Below, piece after piece: positions 47,125 to 58,465 of a stretch of DNA of 64,000 nucleotides. The stretch comes from Sphagnum magellanicum (taxonomy: Eukaryota > Streptophyta > Sphagnopsida > Sphagnales > Sphagnaceae). Position 1 is the stretch's first letter. Every line of letters starts with the position of its first letter. A program made the translations under genes and the position numbers. Under the pieces are notes generated by a model that was given only the letters and a program-made list of their open reading frames with translations, was not told the origin of the DNA and did no database searches. The stretch lies in assembly GCA_021904315.1 (NCBI GenBank), contig CM038923.1:10112038-10176037 (forward strand), read 5' to 3'.

Positions 47125-48793
47125 GACATAAGAAGTATAGAATTAGAGGTAGGTGCAAAACCATGGATTACTATACAAAATGAGAGTACAAAAGTTGTAG
47201 TTGAACAACCAATACCACAAGATGTTTTATAGTGATTACATTTCATTTTAATGCTATTCCACAAGGATTTTAGGGATGAAATCTAAAATACAAGGGGGTA
47301 ATGTTAAGGGAGTAGATAAATTACATAATTTTTGGGCTTACAAAACATTATAGATAGGAATAGGCCATTGGACATTTGAAGTGTTGAGTTTTATTTTCTT
47401 GTTCATATTGACGGTGACATGGGGAATGCCAAAGGAGAGAACTTTGGAATTTGAAGACATTTGTAGACATTTGTAGACACACACTTTGGGATTAAAAATA
47501 GAAATGTAAATATATTGTAGAAAAATTATAGATTTTGGTGTTGAATACCACATATTTGACTTGTTGTTTTAATTACACTTCCATAGAACATGGATTATGT
47601 TGTATTTTTGTTGAATTTTCAGTAAGTAGGAAAAGTTCAAACTTCTCCATTGATTTCCATTTTCAATTTGATGTGTGAATCATCTGTGGTTTTTAATTTC
47701 ATGAACATGAATTGTAATTTTATTTGTAGTTTTTGACATTACATTATAGATTAAAGATTCAGGTTATTACAAATAATCATGAATCTGGCATGTTGCTAAA
47801 CTATAGATGTATGTGTGTTTAAAATCAGCGCAGAGTTGTGAATGAGTGTATGATTGTACAACAAAACTATTGTTACAGTAAATGTGGAGTGGTTATGGAG
47901 GAATTAAATCCACATCTACCAACTCCTTTATATAGTTTGGATTCATAGAATGGAAACTAAACAATATAGGATAAACAATTTAATTGTAACGTAGTTGTAA
48001 TCCAATTGCAACTTAATTGTAATTCAAATAGTTATAATCTAGTTGTGTAAGTTAGTTTAAACTTAGTTAGGCCTACATTTAAAGTAATAATCTACTTAGC
48101 TAGGTCTAACTACTTACTTTAATTACTTCTAATAATTATTTATCAACTATTTTTAATAATATAATTGTATAAACAAACAATTAAACATATTATCGTCATT
48201 TATTAACTAATATGGTGATTAGTTATTTTAAAGAAAATCAGTAATTCAATTTAAATCTCTATCAAATAATTATTTATTATTTATTTAATGAATACTTTAA
48301 AAAATTCCAAATCCATTATATTTTTTATTAACATTTCATAAAAAATAATTAACTCAAATATAAATATTCAATAATAAAATTTAAAAGATATTTTAATTAT
48401 AATAAATATTTAAAATGTAGTGATAAATAATAATTGGCTCTAATTAAAACAACATTAATAATAATATTGTATTAATAGTTAGGCTAGGCTAATTATTTAA
48501 CTACTATTATTCATATTTAAATATAATTTGTTGGGACTATTATGAACTAGTATAATAGACATTAAATAAGCAAAATATATAGAAAACATATCTCAAAATA
48601 TAATAGTGTTAAATGAAAATAATCTTTGAACTTATATAATAATTTATTAATACATTTTCTAGTTATTCTATTCATTATTATAATTTAATCATAAATAACT
48701 AAATAAATAATAAATATTGATAATAAAATGAAAAAGGAAAAACTGATTGGAAGTAATAGCCAACATTGAAATAAAAATAAAAATTCTAAAAAA
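47125..48793. other. AT-rich stretch, no gene seen
   Basis: No recognisable protein. Between 47970 and 48130 there is a short patch of AATTGTAA/AGTTGTAAT and CTTAGCTAGGTCTAACTAC words of the same cryptically simple kind as elsewhere in the window. Confidence 0.35.
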
Positions 48794-49645
48794 TATTAAT
48801 TATGTATCATTACATGATATATTGTAAACTAAAATTGAACTTGCATAAAAATAATAAATTACGCATGTATTGGACATACATATTATTAAGTTGATTTATA
48901 TTTCAAATTTTCTTTAAATTTTATTTTGAAATTAGAGATTAATATTTATATGCACAAAACAAAAATCGTCATACATAACCAATGAACCATTCATGTATAC
49001 AAAAAACATTTACATGTACCATACTAATTAATGAATTTTTATTGTAATTTAAAATATATATTAAGACATCATTTGTATAAAAACAAATAAACATTAAAGT
49101 TCCACAAAATTATTAATTATGTATAATTACTTGATTTGTTGTATACTAACATTTGATTTACAAAGAAATAATATATTACGTATATTGAACATACATTATT
49201 ACAAACTCATATTTCAAATTTTCTTTAAATTTTATTTCGAAATTAAATTTTAATATTTATATGCACAAAAAATATTTGCATCATTCATAACCATTCATTT
49301 AGACAAATAAAATTTACATGTGGTTTAATGTTTAATGAAATTTTATTACAATTTAAAGCAGATATTCAGATATCATATGTGTACAAATGAATAAACATTA
49401 AAGTTCCACAAAAGTATTAATTATGTATCATCATTGATATTTTGTAAACTAAAATTCAGTCTACATATAAATAATAATTAAGTGTATTGAACATGCACAC
49501 TATAAAAAACTTATATTTAAAATTTTCCTTAAATTTTATTTTAGAATAAAATTTACTATTTATATGCACAAAAAAATATTTGCATCGTATGTACATAACC
49601 ATTCATTTGATACAAAAAAAAAAACATGTAATTTAATATATTTAT
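48794..49645. repeat. tandem repeat array A, unit about 304-318 bp, three copies
   Basis: ATTAATTATGTATMATTACW-type starts recur at about 48794, 49111 and 49415. Each unit contains, in order, TCAAATTTTCTTTAAATTTT, TATTTATATGCACAAAA, ATAACCATTCATT, a TTTACATGT-type word and AAACATTAAAGTTCCAC, which closes the first two units. The third copy is shortened at its end. AT-rich, non-coding. Confidence 0.85.
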
Positions 49646-50485
49646 GAAGGTAGATAGTTTGTTTTGTTTTGTTTTATCATGTTGAAATTTCCCAAACCAA
49701 ATTACTTCATGTAATGCTATTGATATCTTTGAAAACCTAACAATGAGTAGCGGTGCATTAACTTGGGTTGAAAATTTTTGGAGCTACAATGCAAAGGTTA
49801 TTAATTATTGAACCATTTTTTTCGTAAACATTAATAAAATCATAAATAAAAATTATATTCAAATCCAAAGATGTACTTGGTGTTGTTGGAAAGTAGTTGC
49901 TGAGTCAAATTTAATGAAGATTATTTCATAATTTTCATATTTAAGGTGTGGAAGATATTGAATTTTGAAAATTCAAACAAATTACAAAAAATTGGGTTTA
50001 AAAAGGAAAATGAGTTGAATGTGTTCACATTTAGGGCCAACAACACATGTTACATTATCTATCCATGAAGGAAGGTAGTTTCTTTTGTTTTGTCATAATG
50101 ATATCTCCCAAACCATAGTGTTTTGGGTTATGCTAATGGGACTTATCATCAAAAAGTTCTCAATGAATAGGGGTGCACTAACTTGGTTTAGAATGTTTGG
50201 AGTTATGATGTGGAATCTATCGATTATTGAACCATTTTTTCATTGAAGTTTTTTTAAAAAACCAAGATTGAAAACTATATTGGAATATGGGGGCATTCTT
50301 GGTATTTTTGGAAAGTCCTCACCAAGTTTAATTTAATAACATTGAGTTCGTAATTTTGAGACCTAAAATGTGAATATTATTGAAGTATTAGTGGGTATTA
50401 TTGTTGGAAATTCAAAAAAATTGCAAAAAAAGGTTTAGAAAGAAAATTCAATTGAATGCATTCAAACTTGGGTCAATGACATAAA
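49646..50485. repeat. tandem repeat array B, unit about 415 bp, two copies
   Basis: Both copies contain, in order, GAAGGTAGWTWGTTT/GAAGGAAGGTAGTTTC, CCCAAACCA, TCAATGAATAGGGGTGCACT (GAGTAGCGGTGCATTAACTT in copy 1), TTATTGAACCATTTTTT and a TTCAAAAAAATTGCAAAAAA-type end. Copy 1 spans about 49646-50065 and copy 2 about 50066-50485. No coding capacity. Confidence 0.78.
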
Positions 50486-50815
50486 GTACATTAATGTTTA
50501 TTGCGTTTTATCATAATTTTAAACAAATATTAAGATGTCATGTGTATAAAAATGAATTAACATTAGAGTTGCACAATAATATTAATTACGTATCATTACT
50601 TGATATGTTGTAATCATCTACATTAAAATAATAAATTACATGTGTATTGAACATAAACATTATTACTAACATAGATTTTTTATTTTCCTTAAATTTTATT
50701 TTGAAATTAAAGTTATATTTATATGCACAAAAAAACCCATTCATTTATACAAATAAATTTACATGTAAGTTAATGTTATCATAATTTTAAATAAATATTA
50801 AAATTAAAGTTGCCG
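50486..50815. repeat. fourth copy of the array A unit
   Basis: AACATTAGAGTTGCACAATA, ATTAATTACGTATCATTACT, TTCCTTAAATTTTATTTTG, TATTTATATGCACAAAAAA and AAATTTACATGTAAG match the unit of 48794-49645. It is separated from the other copies by array B. Confidence 0.82.
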
Positions 50816-51263
50816 ACTAGTTGTTTAACATAGTTGGAAGAAATAGTTGCAAATAGGACTACATTTCATCCATCCTCTAGTACATTTTGTCCTCCATATG
50901 TGTGTTGATAATGTTAGCAAAATAATTCAACACTAGTCAATGTCTTGATTACGTGCCAACTAAAGAACCTTAGATGCCAAAAATATTTTGAAAATGGCCC
51001 TTTAATTGAAATATGTTTCACACTATTTACCAACATAGTTGGGCATTCAACAATTTGGAGACATTGTTGATGCCGGGAATATTCAACAAATGACCACCCA
51101 ATTGAAAAATGCTTTCAACTATATACTAATATAGTACAAATTGATTTAATTGGTAATTGCCATAATTTTATTTAAAAATTAAAAAAATCCTAGTTTGAAA
51201 CATAGTTGTAAATGTTGTGTAATTGAAAACTTTTGGTTTAAAATGGGGGGTTTTCTACTAGTG
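50816..51263. mobile_element. possible right end of another CACTA-like element
   Basis: The sequence ends GGGGTTTTCTACTAGTG at 51263, complement CACTAGTAGAAAACCCC. The preceding 400 bases have AGTTGNAAA words. No left partner was found, though it may reach back across the tandem arrays. Confidence 0.4.
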
Positions 51264-51689
51264 TGTGTATCTAGTCAAATAAACCATTATAGTCAAGTTG
51301 ATCAATCAACAAATACATGTGTCATTCAAGCCCCTAGCCTTTAGTCAAAATGAGAAGTTAGTCAATTTGAACCTCTTAAAAAATTGTGGTTTGTAGTACT
51401 GCAAGCAAATTTACGAAAAATTGAACATATTAATAAAAAAATGTATTTTCCACTACCTTTTTGTAGCTTTTATTTATTGAATATTAGTTTCAACTTTTAA
51501 AATTTTTAATCACTACAATAAAACCTAGTTTTTATAAATACATATATGATTACATTTGTAGCTTTTAGGACAATAATTTGGGCTACATGATTAAATACAA
51601 TATGGATTTCTTTTTTTTAAGGCAACATTCTCACACATGCCATTAACAATTATCTTTTGTGATTATAGTCATTGTGAATATAATCATGG

Positions 51690-51835
51690 AGGACATACCT
51701 AGCCTAGCCCAACCTACCTATATTTACTTACTAATTTACCCTACCTACCTACTTATCTATTTACTTATTAAACTAGCCTAAAAACCTACCCTAGGCAAAC
51801 TAGGCTAGGTTAAAAACCTAGGTTAACTTTTTAAA
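51690..51835. repeat. degenerate CCTA/CTAGG simple repeat
   Basis: Words such as CCTAGCCTAGCCCAACCTAC, TTTACCCTACCTACC and AACTAGGCTAGGTTA follow each other without a fixed period. Confidence 0.7.
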
Positions 51836-51871
51836 TAAAGCTATAACACAAGAAGAAATCCTAGGTTTTTG

Positions 51872-51967
51872 CACTACCCAAATCTACAATGTTTTTAGTG
51901 AAATGGTACATGGTTTTAGTAAAAAAGGACTAGTTGATTAGGACATATTTAGTGGTTTTGGGTAGTG
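51872..51967. mobile_element. possible 96 bp CACTA-type mini-element
   Basis: CACTACCCAAATC at the left faces GGTTTTGGGTAGTG at the right, a TIR of about 11 bases beginning with CACTA. Flanking triplets (TTG, ACA) do not match, so this may be chance or part of something larger. Confidence 0.3.
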
Positions 51968-52284
51968 ACATGTTGCACTAGGTAATTTGTAATTTAAAAA
52001 AATTGACATGGATATTATAAAGTCTCAAGGTAATATGACATAGATTGACATGCCACATCATCATGTAACAAATTTTAAAGTTTTTTTAACTTTTTTTTTA
52101 ACGTTTTTTTTTCCTAGTCACGGATTATAAATTTTTCACAACATGCCGTGATTTTATATTATTATTATTATTATTATTGGATTTTTTAACAAAATAATCT
52201 TGAAGATATTTCATTACCATCATACATGTTTCATATATCATATTTATACATGATATATCAATGTATATACACATTACATACTTT

Positions 52285-52380
52285 AACACACATTCATCAA
52301 GGTTTGAACCCAAGACATCATGGAGATGCACCAAGGTGTTCACCACCAAATCATTGAGCCTTTGATAAAATGAAAAGAAA
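52285..52380 (-). repeat. tRNA-derived SINE-like fragment
   Basis: Minus strand: AGGCTCAATGATTTGGTGGT (A-box-like) and CTTGGGTTCAAACCTTGATG (B-box-like, GGTTCAAACC). Same strand as the fragments at 17490 and 55145. No complete tRNA cloverleaf. Confidence 0.5.
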
Positions 52381-53388
52381 GTTTAATTTTATTATCTTTG
52401 ACATGAAATTTTTTTTAAATTCAAATTTTAACATACATTTTCTTTTTCAAATTTTATTCAAATGTTACAAATGAAAACATGATCTTGAAATTTATTCAAT
52501 AATCTATTCATGAAAATAATTGTAATTTATAATTATGCAATATGAAGGGTTTAAAAAACAACTTAAAGTAGCATGTTATGGATAAAAAGTCTACAAAATT
52601 TTTTGTGTAAATTCATCTACAATCTTCATAAATGGGATTCAATTCAATGTGAATTCAAAAGTGCTTTCATTAAATCTTTAACAAAGATATTTTTGTTGTG
52701 TAAAATATATGTTCAATTTTTGAGGAATTGTAAGTTTTGGTTTTCACAAGGGTGAAAGCACACTACTAGGGGCCCATTTTGGGCACTTTCACGACATGTA
52801 TGTAAAATATAATTTTCTAAAATGTATTGCATTTAATTTTGGGTTTCACTTTTGGTGTTTGGGCTTGATATTTTGATTTTCACAACGTTAACGATATCTA
52901 ATATTATTTGAAATAAATAAATAAATTGTAAATGCTTAAATTCAAGGAATATTGAAAATATTTATGGTATATACAATATAATAGAACATGTTTTAGTTTT
53001 TAGATTGCATTAAGTTTGGACCAAAAAATGTCTGAAATGAAAATTTAAAAAATTGCCCACCTCACATATCTTGTCATCATCCATTTGAAAGTGATAGTTT
53101 GTCAAAATGTTAATTTACTACATACTTATGGTCATAACCCCCCAAAACACCCATTTGTGACATGATAATTATCAAATTCTTCACATGGCTCACGAACTTA
53201 TTCCACCATATTTCTTTAACAACATTAGTTATAGACTAATAAAAATGATAAATTGCACAACTTTGAAAAAAATATCACAACATATTATTTGTATTATTTT
53301 TTCTAATAATGTAGTAATACATTTTACCTTTGTAGAAATAAAAGAAACATAATTTGGTGATATGTTGGAATTAAATAGTTGGATTACA
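52381..53388. other. AT-rich stretch with one lone TIR end
   Basis: No gene. GGGTGAAAGCACACTA at 52750-52765 is the terminus of the TIR family seen at 16527 and 37863; a partner end was not found downstream. CTTTCAC at 52789-52795 is the closest candidate and would make only a tiny remnant. Confidence 0.45.
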
Positions 53389-53406
53389 CCCCCCCCCCCC
53401 CCCCCC
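53389..53406. repeat. run of 18 C
   Basis: An uninterrupted run of 18 cytosines followed by A and five more C. The complementary G run could form a quadruplex. Length may be unreliable because homopolymers are prone to sequencing error. Confidence 0.9.
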
Positions 53407-53412
53407 ACCCCC

Positions 53413-55144
53413 TTTAGTCAACAATATTTTTTGTTCATCTTTGGTGGCAAATTTTCACAAATTAATGGTTCTTTTTGAAGAATTTTTTTTAAATAATGAA
53501 ATTTCAAGGAAACATTTCGAGGGGGGTCATTCCCTTAAAAAAAGAAAAAAGTATGTGAGTAAAATATAAGGTGTTATATATTAGTTATTGGGTAAAAGGT
53601 AGTTTTTACTCAAAATTATATTCATAATTTATATAGATTATGTAATAATTAATAATTAAAACGTATAATTAATATATGTTGGTTTAAATATGTATATATT
53701 TAAAAAACTAGGTATAATAGGGTGAGAAACAATAGGTAAAACAATCATATGATACACTCCAAAAAATGTTTTAAACTTACATCAACATGAAATATATATG
53801 TTAAAATTTTATAATAGGTTCTAGGACTTCTAGCAAAAATATAGAAGGATTTTAACAAACTAATATCTCCATATATTGTCTATAGACAAAACATAATTAA
53901 ATTTTTTTTATCAATGATCGTCGATTTGAACAACACCACAAAATTGAAAATAATAATAATTCATTGATGTCATTATTATGAGATCACCATTTTTTATGTT
54001 TAAATTTTTTTAAACAATTAAGAATTTTCATCTCTAAATATTTAGACATAAACTTGTAACAAAACAAGCCTAAAAACAAATGTTAAATCATGGTAATAAT
54101 AATAATAATACACCTAGAAAATGTTTTTAAAAAAAATCTAATTAAGATTTATATTTTTCATACATTAAGAGATTAAATGGATAAATAATTTAAAGATTTT
54201 TTTTTTGAGGTTTTGTTATTGTGGCATCATGAACATTTGTAATAAAAAACTTGTCCAATGATGAACAAACTAGAGAAAAAATATAATTTTAAATTTATGT
54301 AAATGTACAAGTTTGAAAATCAAAATTTTAAAATATAAAAGTCTACATGGACCTTAGACTTTGTATATATGAACACTTAATCTTTAATTCAAATATTAAT
54401 GTGAAACATAACAAATTTTTATACATTCATTAAAAAAAATTATGGTGAATGCAAAATGCAATTAGATAATAATGGATTTAACACATTTAAAATGAATGAT
54501 TCAACTCATGTCCAAATGTTGATAGTTCAAAAGATGTGAGGTCTTTATAAGTTATTGCATGTGTTTTATTAAAATTATGATAAGTGTAAAATGCAACCTA
54601 TGAGCAATGGTTTCAACATGATACAAATGCCCAATTCAACTCATGTACTATGTTGATAGTTGAAGAGATGTCAAAAAAATCATTAACCATCATAGTGCAA
54701 TGTGTAAATAAAGTTAAATGCTACCTGAATTTTCACATCAATAATTTGAAATTATTAAAAATATATATATATCTGTGAATTCTTGTGTAAATGCAAGGTG
54801 CAACTTATGAATAACATTATCCACTTGTTATTGAACATTGATTCACCTTATGTTAGATGTTAATAGTTGAAAAGTTATTAAAAGAATGATTAAACAATAT
54901 TACCACTATTGCAAGGAGTCTAGGGTTGAGATATTTTTCATGTCAATTTTTTTTCATTATTATAAAATTCAACATGAAGGAAAATATCCAATGCTAGTGA
55001 ACAAGGTAATCATTGTTTTCACTATGGAAATTATGCACAAATAACAAGCAAAAAATTTCACTTGCTATTTATGCATGATGATAATAAGTCAAATTGTGGT
55101 CAAATTGGACAAGTAGTTGCACTAGGTGGTAGTGGAAAACCCTT
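53413..55144. other. very AT-rich stretch, no gene seen
   Basis: Between 54440 and 54900 a phrase like AAATGCAACCTATGA, followed by a TTCAACTCATGT..-TGTTGATAGTTGAA-type phrase and GATGT, recurs two or three times at about 125 bp spacing, suggesting an eroded tandem repeat. No protein or RNA gene was recognised. Confidence 0.35.
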
Positions 55145-55262
55145 TTTTTTTTTTTGGTGCAACCTAGTCCAATTAGGTGTAAACATGTAGGTTGCAAGTG
55201 TGAGGATTTGAACCTTTCACTTCCATGTTGAAGGATCATGTTCTTAACCATTGCACCACATA
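55145..55262 (-). repeat. tRNA-derived SINE-like fragment
   Basis: Minus strand: TATGTGGTGCAATGGTTAAG (A box TGGTGCAATGG) and AAAGGTTCAAATCCTCACAC (B box GGTTCAAATCC), followed on that strand by a T/A-rich tail. The best match to pol III boxes of the three fragments in this window. The anticodon arm cannot be folded convincingly, so I do not call a tRNA gene. Confidence 0.55.
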
Positions 55263-55309
55263 TTCAATAAAGAATAATTTTTTGTCATCCTATGATTATG
55301 AACAGTTTT

Positions 55310-55930
55310 TTTGACCTAGCTAGGTAGTTTAACCTAACTATTCTAGCTAATCACCTTGCTACTTACTTTAGCCTAACCTTACCTACATGATTTAATTACC
55401 TATCCCTACTTAACCTAAATTTTTATTTAATCAGGGCTAGGTTATTTAACTTAATTACCTTACCTAGCCTAAACTAGTTTTACTTAAATTAACTACCTAC
55501 TTACTTATCCTACTTAACATACTTACATAACCTACCTACCTAATTATTTAGCCTACCTAGTTAACCTATCTAACCTAACCTATTTAACCTAGCCTAGCTT
55601 AGTTACCTACCTAGCCACCCAATTACCTAACCTAGCTACATGCGTAGCTTTCAATTGTAGCTACCTATTTAATCTAGCCCACTAGTAGTGTACCTAGTTT
55701 TAAAATCAAGCTTACCTACCTCACAAATGTATTTAACTAAGTTACCCATCTAACTTAACTATTTACCTTACACCATGCCCACCTACTTGCATAACTTAAT
55801 TACCTAACTGCCTAGCTACTTAACCTAAATTTACCTACCTACCATGTTTAGATTCTTAACATACCTAGCCTACCTACCTAGCTTACCTATGCATTTAGCT
55901 TAGTTTAATTGCCTAGCTATCTATTTATTT
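55310..55930. repeat. degenerate CCTACCTAACCTAGC simple repeat
   Basis: About 600 bases of drifting CTAACCTA, CTACCTACC and TTAACCTAGC words, without a fixed unit. Related in word content to 1-1215, 44883-45470 and 51690-51835. Confidence 0.8.
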
Positions 55931-56490
55931 AGATAAACTAGTTACAAATCTTTCAAGATGACTATCAATCATGTAGTAATAAAATCATAATTATATAGGA
56001 CTAAAGTTGCATAATCATGATTAAACTTGCATACAACTATAGAGGCATGTCACATATAACTACATAACAAAGTTTGGATAATAGTCATAAAATGTTATAG
56101 TCATGTTTTCCATGTTTCGCATAGTGGATTTTAGTTTCTAATTAGGGAATTGATTTGTGCATGTTTGTAAGTAAAGTAATCATGCTCCAAAAAGCTTTAT
56201 AATTTCGAGAAGCCATTGTTTTCTAATAAAGTAGGTTGATTAATTTGCTAGGGTCATAGATCATGTACCCCCCCTCCTTTGAAATTGCATATATCTCAAA
56301 TTATGGTAGATTATTTTTCTCTTAATGTTGTCATTGTATGTGTCTTAAACTAGTCATAGGGTCATTGATTGTTGAATGATGCCTTGCACGTAGCCATAAC
56401 CATGAGCTTTAAACTAAAAGAAGAAATCAATAATCCTCTTGTTTTCAATATTTTGATCCAAAAGATAATTCAAGTCATGCAAATATTGAA

Positions 56491-57648
56491 TTGAAGAATC
56501 TCATAGTGAAGTACATGAAAAAGGAAATATATGGTGTCATTGACTTTTTGTTTTCCTTCTTAATAAATTACGATGAAAAGAAAAAGCATAATATGTTATC
56601 CTTGATGTTAAATCCTATATACAGAAGTTTGAGAATTTTCATCGGTTGTGAGCAAGGGGTCATCATAACTTTAAAATATGATAAAAGATCCTTGTTCCAT
56701 ACATTCTTGAAGTTTTGCAATCATTTTCATCCATTATTGAAGGTTGATAATGATTTGTTGACAAAAATGATGAGGATTGCAATCTGGGTCCAACATGGTT
56801 GGAGTGTCAAAAAGGATTATTTCACAAAATATCCAATGGAGTCCTTCAAGTATACATGTTTCTAAAACTTAATAACACATTCATATTGAATTTTTTTTAA
56901 TTTCATAAATTTGTATAATATTAAGGTACTATTCAATGCAAATCATTTTTAATTTGAACAAGTTTAAGGATTCCTAACAAGTCTTGGGAAAAAAATCAAA
57001 GCTTTGTTTCCTTGAGTGAAAAATATGTAAGGACTTGTTGGGAATCTGTACACAAATGTTTTTGGCCCAAGTTTTTGACCAAACACATTATTAATGTTTA
57101 TAAAACATTCAACTATGACAAAAACCAAGTGCTCTATTACAATGTACAAGGTTCCAAAAAGTGATTTTTTAAAGAATTGGGGGCCATTGATAGAACATGA
57201 TTCACATTGGATAAATTTAATTATTCATGAATGAATGAAAAAAAATATATATACATGCCAATATAAGATTTGGAAGAAATTTATTTCATTTGACATGGAA
57301 AAAGAAAAGAGAAAAAAATACTTAGGTTTTGTGGGAAAAAAAAAATTAAGTTTGAAAATCCTAAGAGTCCTTCCTTGTGTTTCAAATGGGATATTACAAT
57401 CATGCTTTAACCATTTGGATATCCTTTGAAATGGTAATGATACCCAATGAACCTACAAAGGAGGTTCATTGAATTAAAAATTGGTCATATTCCAAAAACA
57501 TCAAATGATGGGAAAGGTGTTAAGTGCCCTTTGGAATGGTGGAAGAAATATGAATCCATGTTCCCATTTTTCAACATTTCAGTTGGGAAAATGTTGGGAA
57601 TTATGGGTTCTCAAATTGAAAATGGGAGAATATTTTCTCTTGTTGGTA
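56491..57648 (+). pseudogene. second hAT transposase pseudogene, C-terminal part
   Basis: A frame at 56491-56865 reads HNMLSLMLNPIYRSLRIFIG, CEQGVIITLKYDKRSLF and similar, as in the region before the dimer interface of plant hAT transposases. After an unreadable gap the dimerisation region appears at 57447-57648: CPLEWWKKYESMFPFFNIS, VGKMLGIMGSQIE, GRIFSLVGI. There it is cut by a pogo-like insertion and resumes after 58384 (NNLEKLIFVDKN, about 58418-58453). The EWWK...P.......LGI.GSQIE..R.FS..G order is the hAT C-terminal signature. Different in sequence from the hAT remnant at 7976-16275. Confidence 0.75.
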
Positions 57649-57961
57649 TACAATAAACTCTCTTTAAACTAATATCCTTGGGACCGGCCGGAAGATATTA
57701 GTTTATGGAGGATATTAGTTTACACAAATTATATGGGGGGTAACAAAAATCATTCCGAAACCTGCCAAAGCAGCATGGAAAGTCATGGAGGTTAGTAAAA
57801 GGTCATGGATCATTGGGGAAGGTAACGGAACCTTGTGGAGCTTGGTGAAGGATCAAAGAAGCACGTAGAAGATCATATGACATGAGTGGTAGAAATCTTG
57901 GCAGAAAGTGAGGTTGTGGAAAGTTGCATTCTAGGTATTCTCAGAATACCTTCTTTCGCTC

Positions 57962-57968
57962 TATAAAA
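57962..57968 (+). promoter_or_regulatory. TATA box of the pogo-like element
   Basis: TATAAAA within CTCTATAAAAGGGG, 66 bases before the ATG at 58034. Spacing suits a short leader. Likely the ancestral transposase promoter. Confidence 0.6.
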
Positions 57969-58033
57969 GGGGTTGTGGGCAGTCAGATGGTCAGTCTTGT
58001 CCAAACCCTTTCCCCAAAAGCAGGAGCAGAACA

Positions 58034-58369
58034 ATGCCGCAGAAAGGAACTTTTCATACCACTATGATGGACAAGGTCCGCATAGCTCTCTGCCAGTACA
58101 AAAGAGACAATCCTCAGCTTTCACAGAAAGACCTGATCAAATGGTCTTCTAGCGCATCTAGCTTTGTACTTTCGAAGGTGTTTCCTCTGATTTCATTGCT
58201 TTTGTGGTGCCATATGTATGATGTATTAGTTTATAAAATGTTATGGGACCGAAAAAAAATATTGAATATCAGTTTATGGAGAATTATTAGATTAAGTATG
58301 AGGCCCGCCATGGGCATTTGCCCGCATATTAGTTTAGAGAGAATATTAGTTTACACAATATTAGTTTAA
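58034..58369 (+). pseudogene. N-terminal fragment of a pogo-like transposase
   Basis: From the ATG the first 35 or so codons include DKVRIALCQYKRDNP and QLSQKDLIKW, the first helix-turn-helix of CENP-B/pogo-type DNA-binding domains (compare the usual KLxxLxYKxxNPxxSQxxLAxWF pattern). After about codon 50 the frame runs into non-conserved text and then terminal repeat sequence, ending at 58369. The second helix-turn-helix and the DDE catalytic domain are absent. It cannot transpose alone, though it might bind related element ends if expressed. Confidence 0.6.
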
Positions 58370-58384
58370 AGAGAGTTCACTGTA

Positions 58385-58465
58385 CTAACTAATTTAACCT
58401 AAGATGTTCCTTGCAATCAAATAACCTTGAGAAATTAATTTTTGTGGATAAGAATTGCTTGAATA
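58385..58465 (+). pseudogene. end of the second hAT transposase pseudogene
   Basis: NNLEKLIFVDKN in one frame is the usual last conserved stretch of hAT transposases (N.L..L.F...N). It continues the frame interrupted at 57648 by the pogo-like insertion, after a short degraded segment. Confidence 0.6.

Larger units (their letters stand above)
57651..58382 (+). mobile_element. 732 bp pogo-like DNA element with internal deletion
   Basis: TA at 57649-57650 and 58383-58384 flank the element. The ends are CAATAAACTCTCTTTAAACT and the complement of CAGTGAACTCTCTTTAAACT, so the TIR is at least 23 bases with two mismatches near the tip. CAGT...-type ends with TA duplications are the rule for pogo/Tigger elements. 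ATATTAGTTTA words repeat in both subterminal regions. It keeps a TATA box and the start of a transposase, then goes straight to the right end, so most of the transposase is missing. Confidence 0.82.

Noticed and set aside
48794..50815. CRISPR-like or centromeric satellite array
   Set aside because: Units are 300-415 bases, few and diverged, with no short identical repeats and spacers. Too few copies to claim a centromeric satellite.
51512..51967. CACTACAATAAAACC at 51512 as the left end of an element ending at 51967
   Set aside because: The terminal sequences CACTACAATAAA and CACTACCCAAAA do not match well and flanking triplets differ.
52750..52796. Tiny complete element between GGGTGAAAG and CTTTCAC
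   Set aside because: Only seven bases of the right terminus match, so the left end is treated as an orphan.
55145..55262. Possible tRNA gene
   Set aside because: A and B boxes are present but no acceptor stem or anticodon arm folds, so it is listed as a SINE-like fragment.
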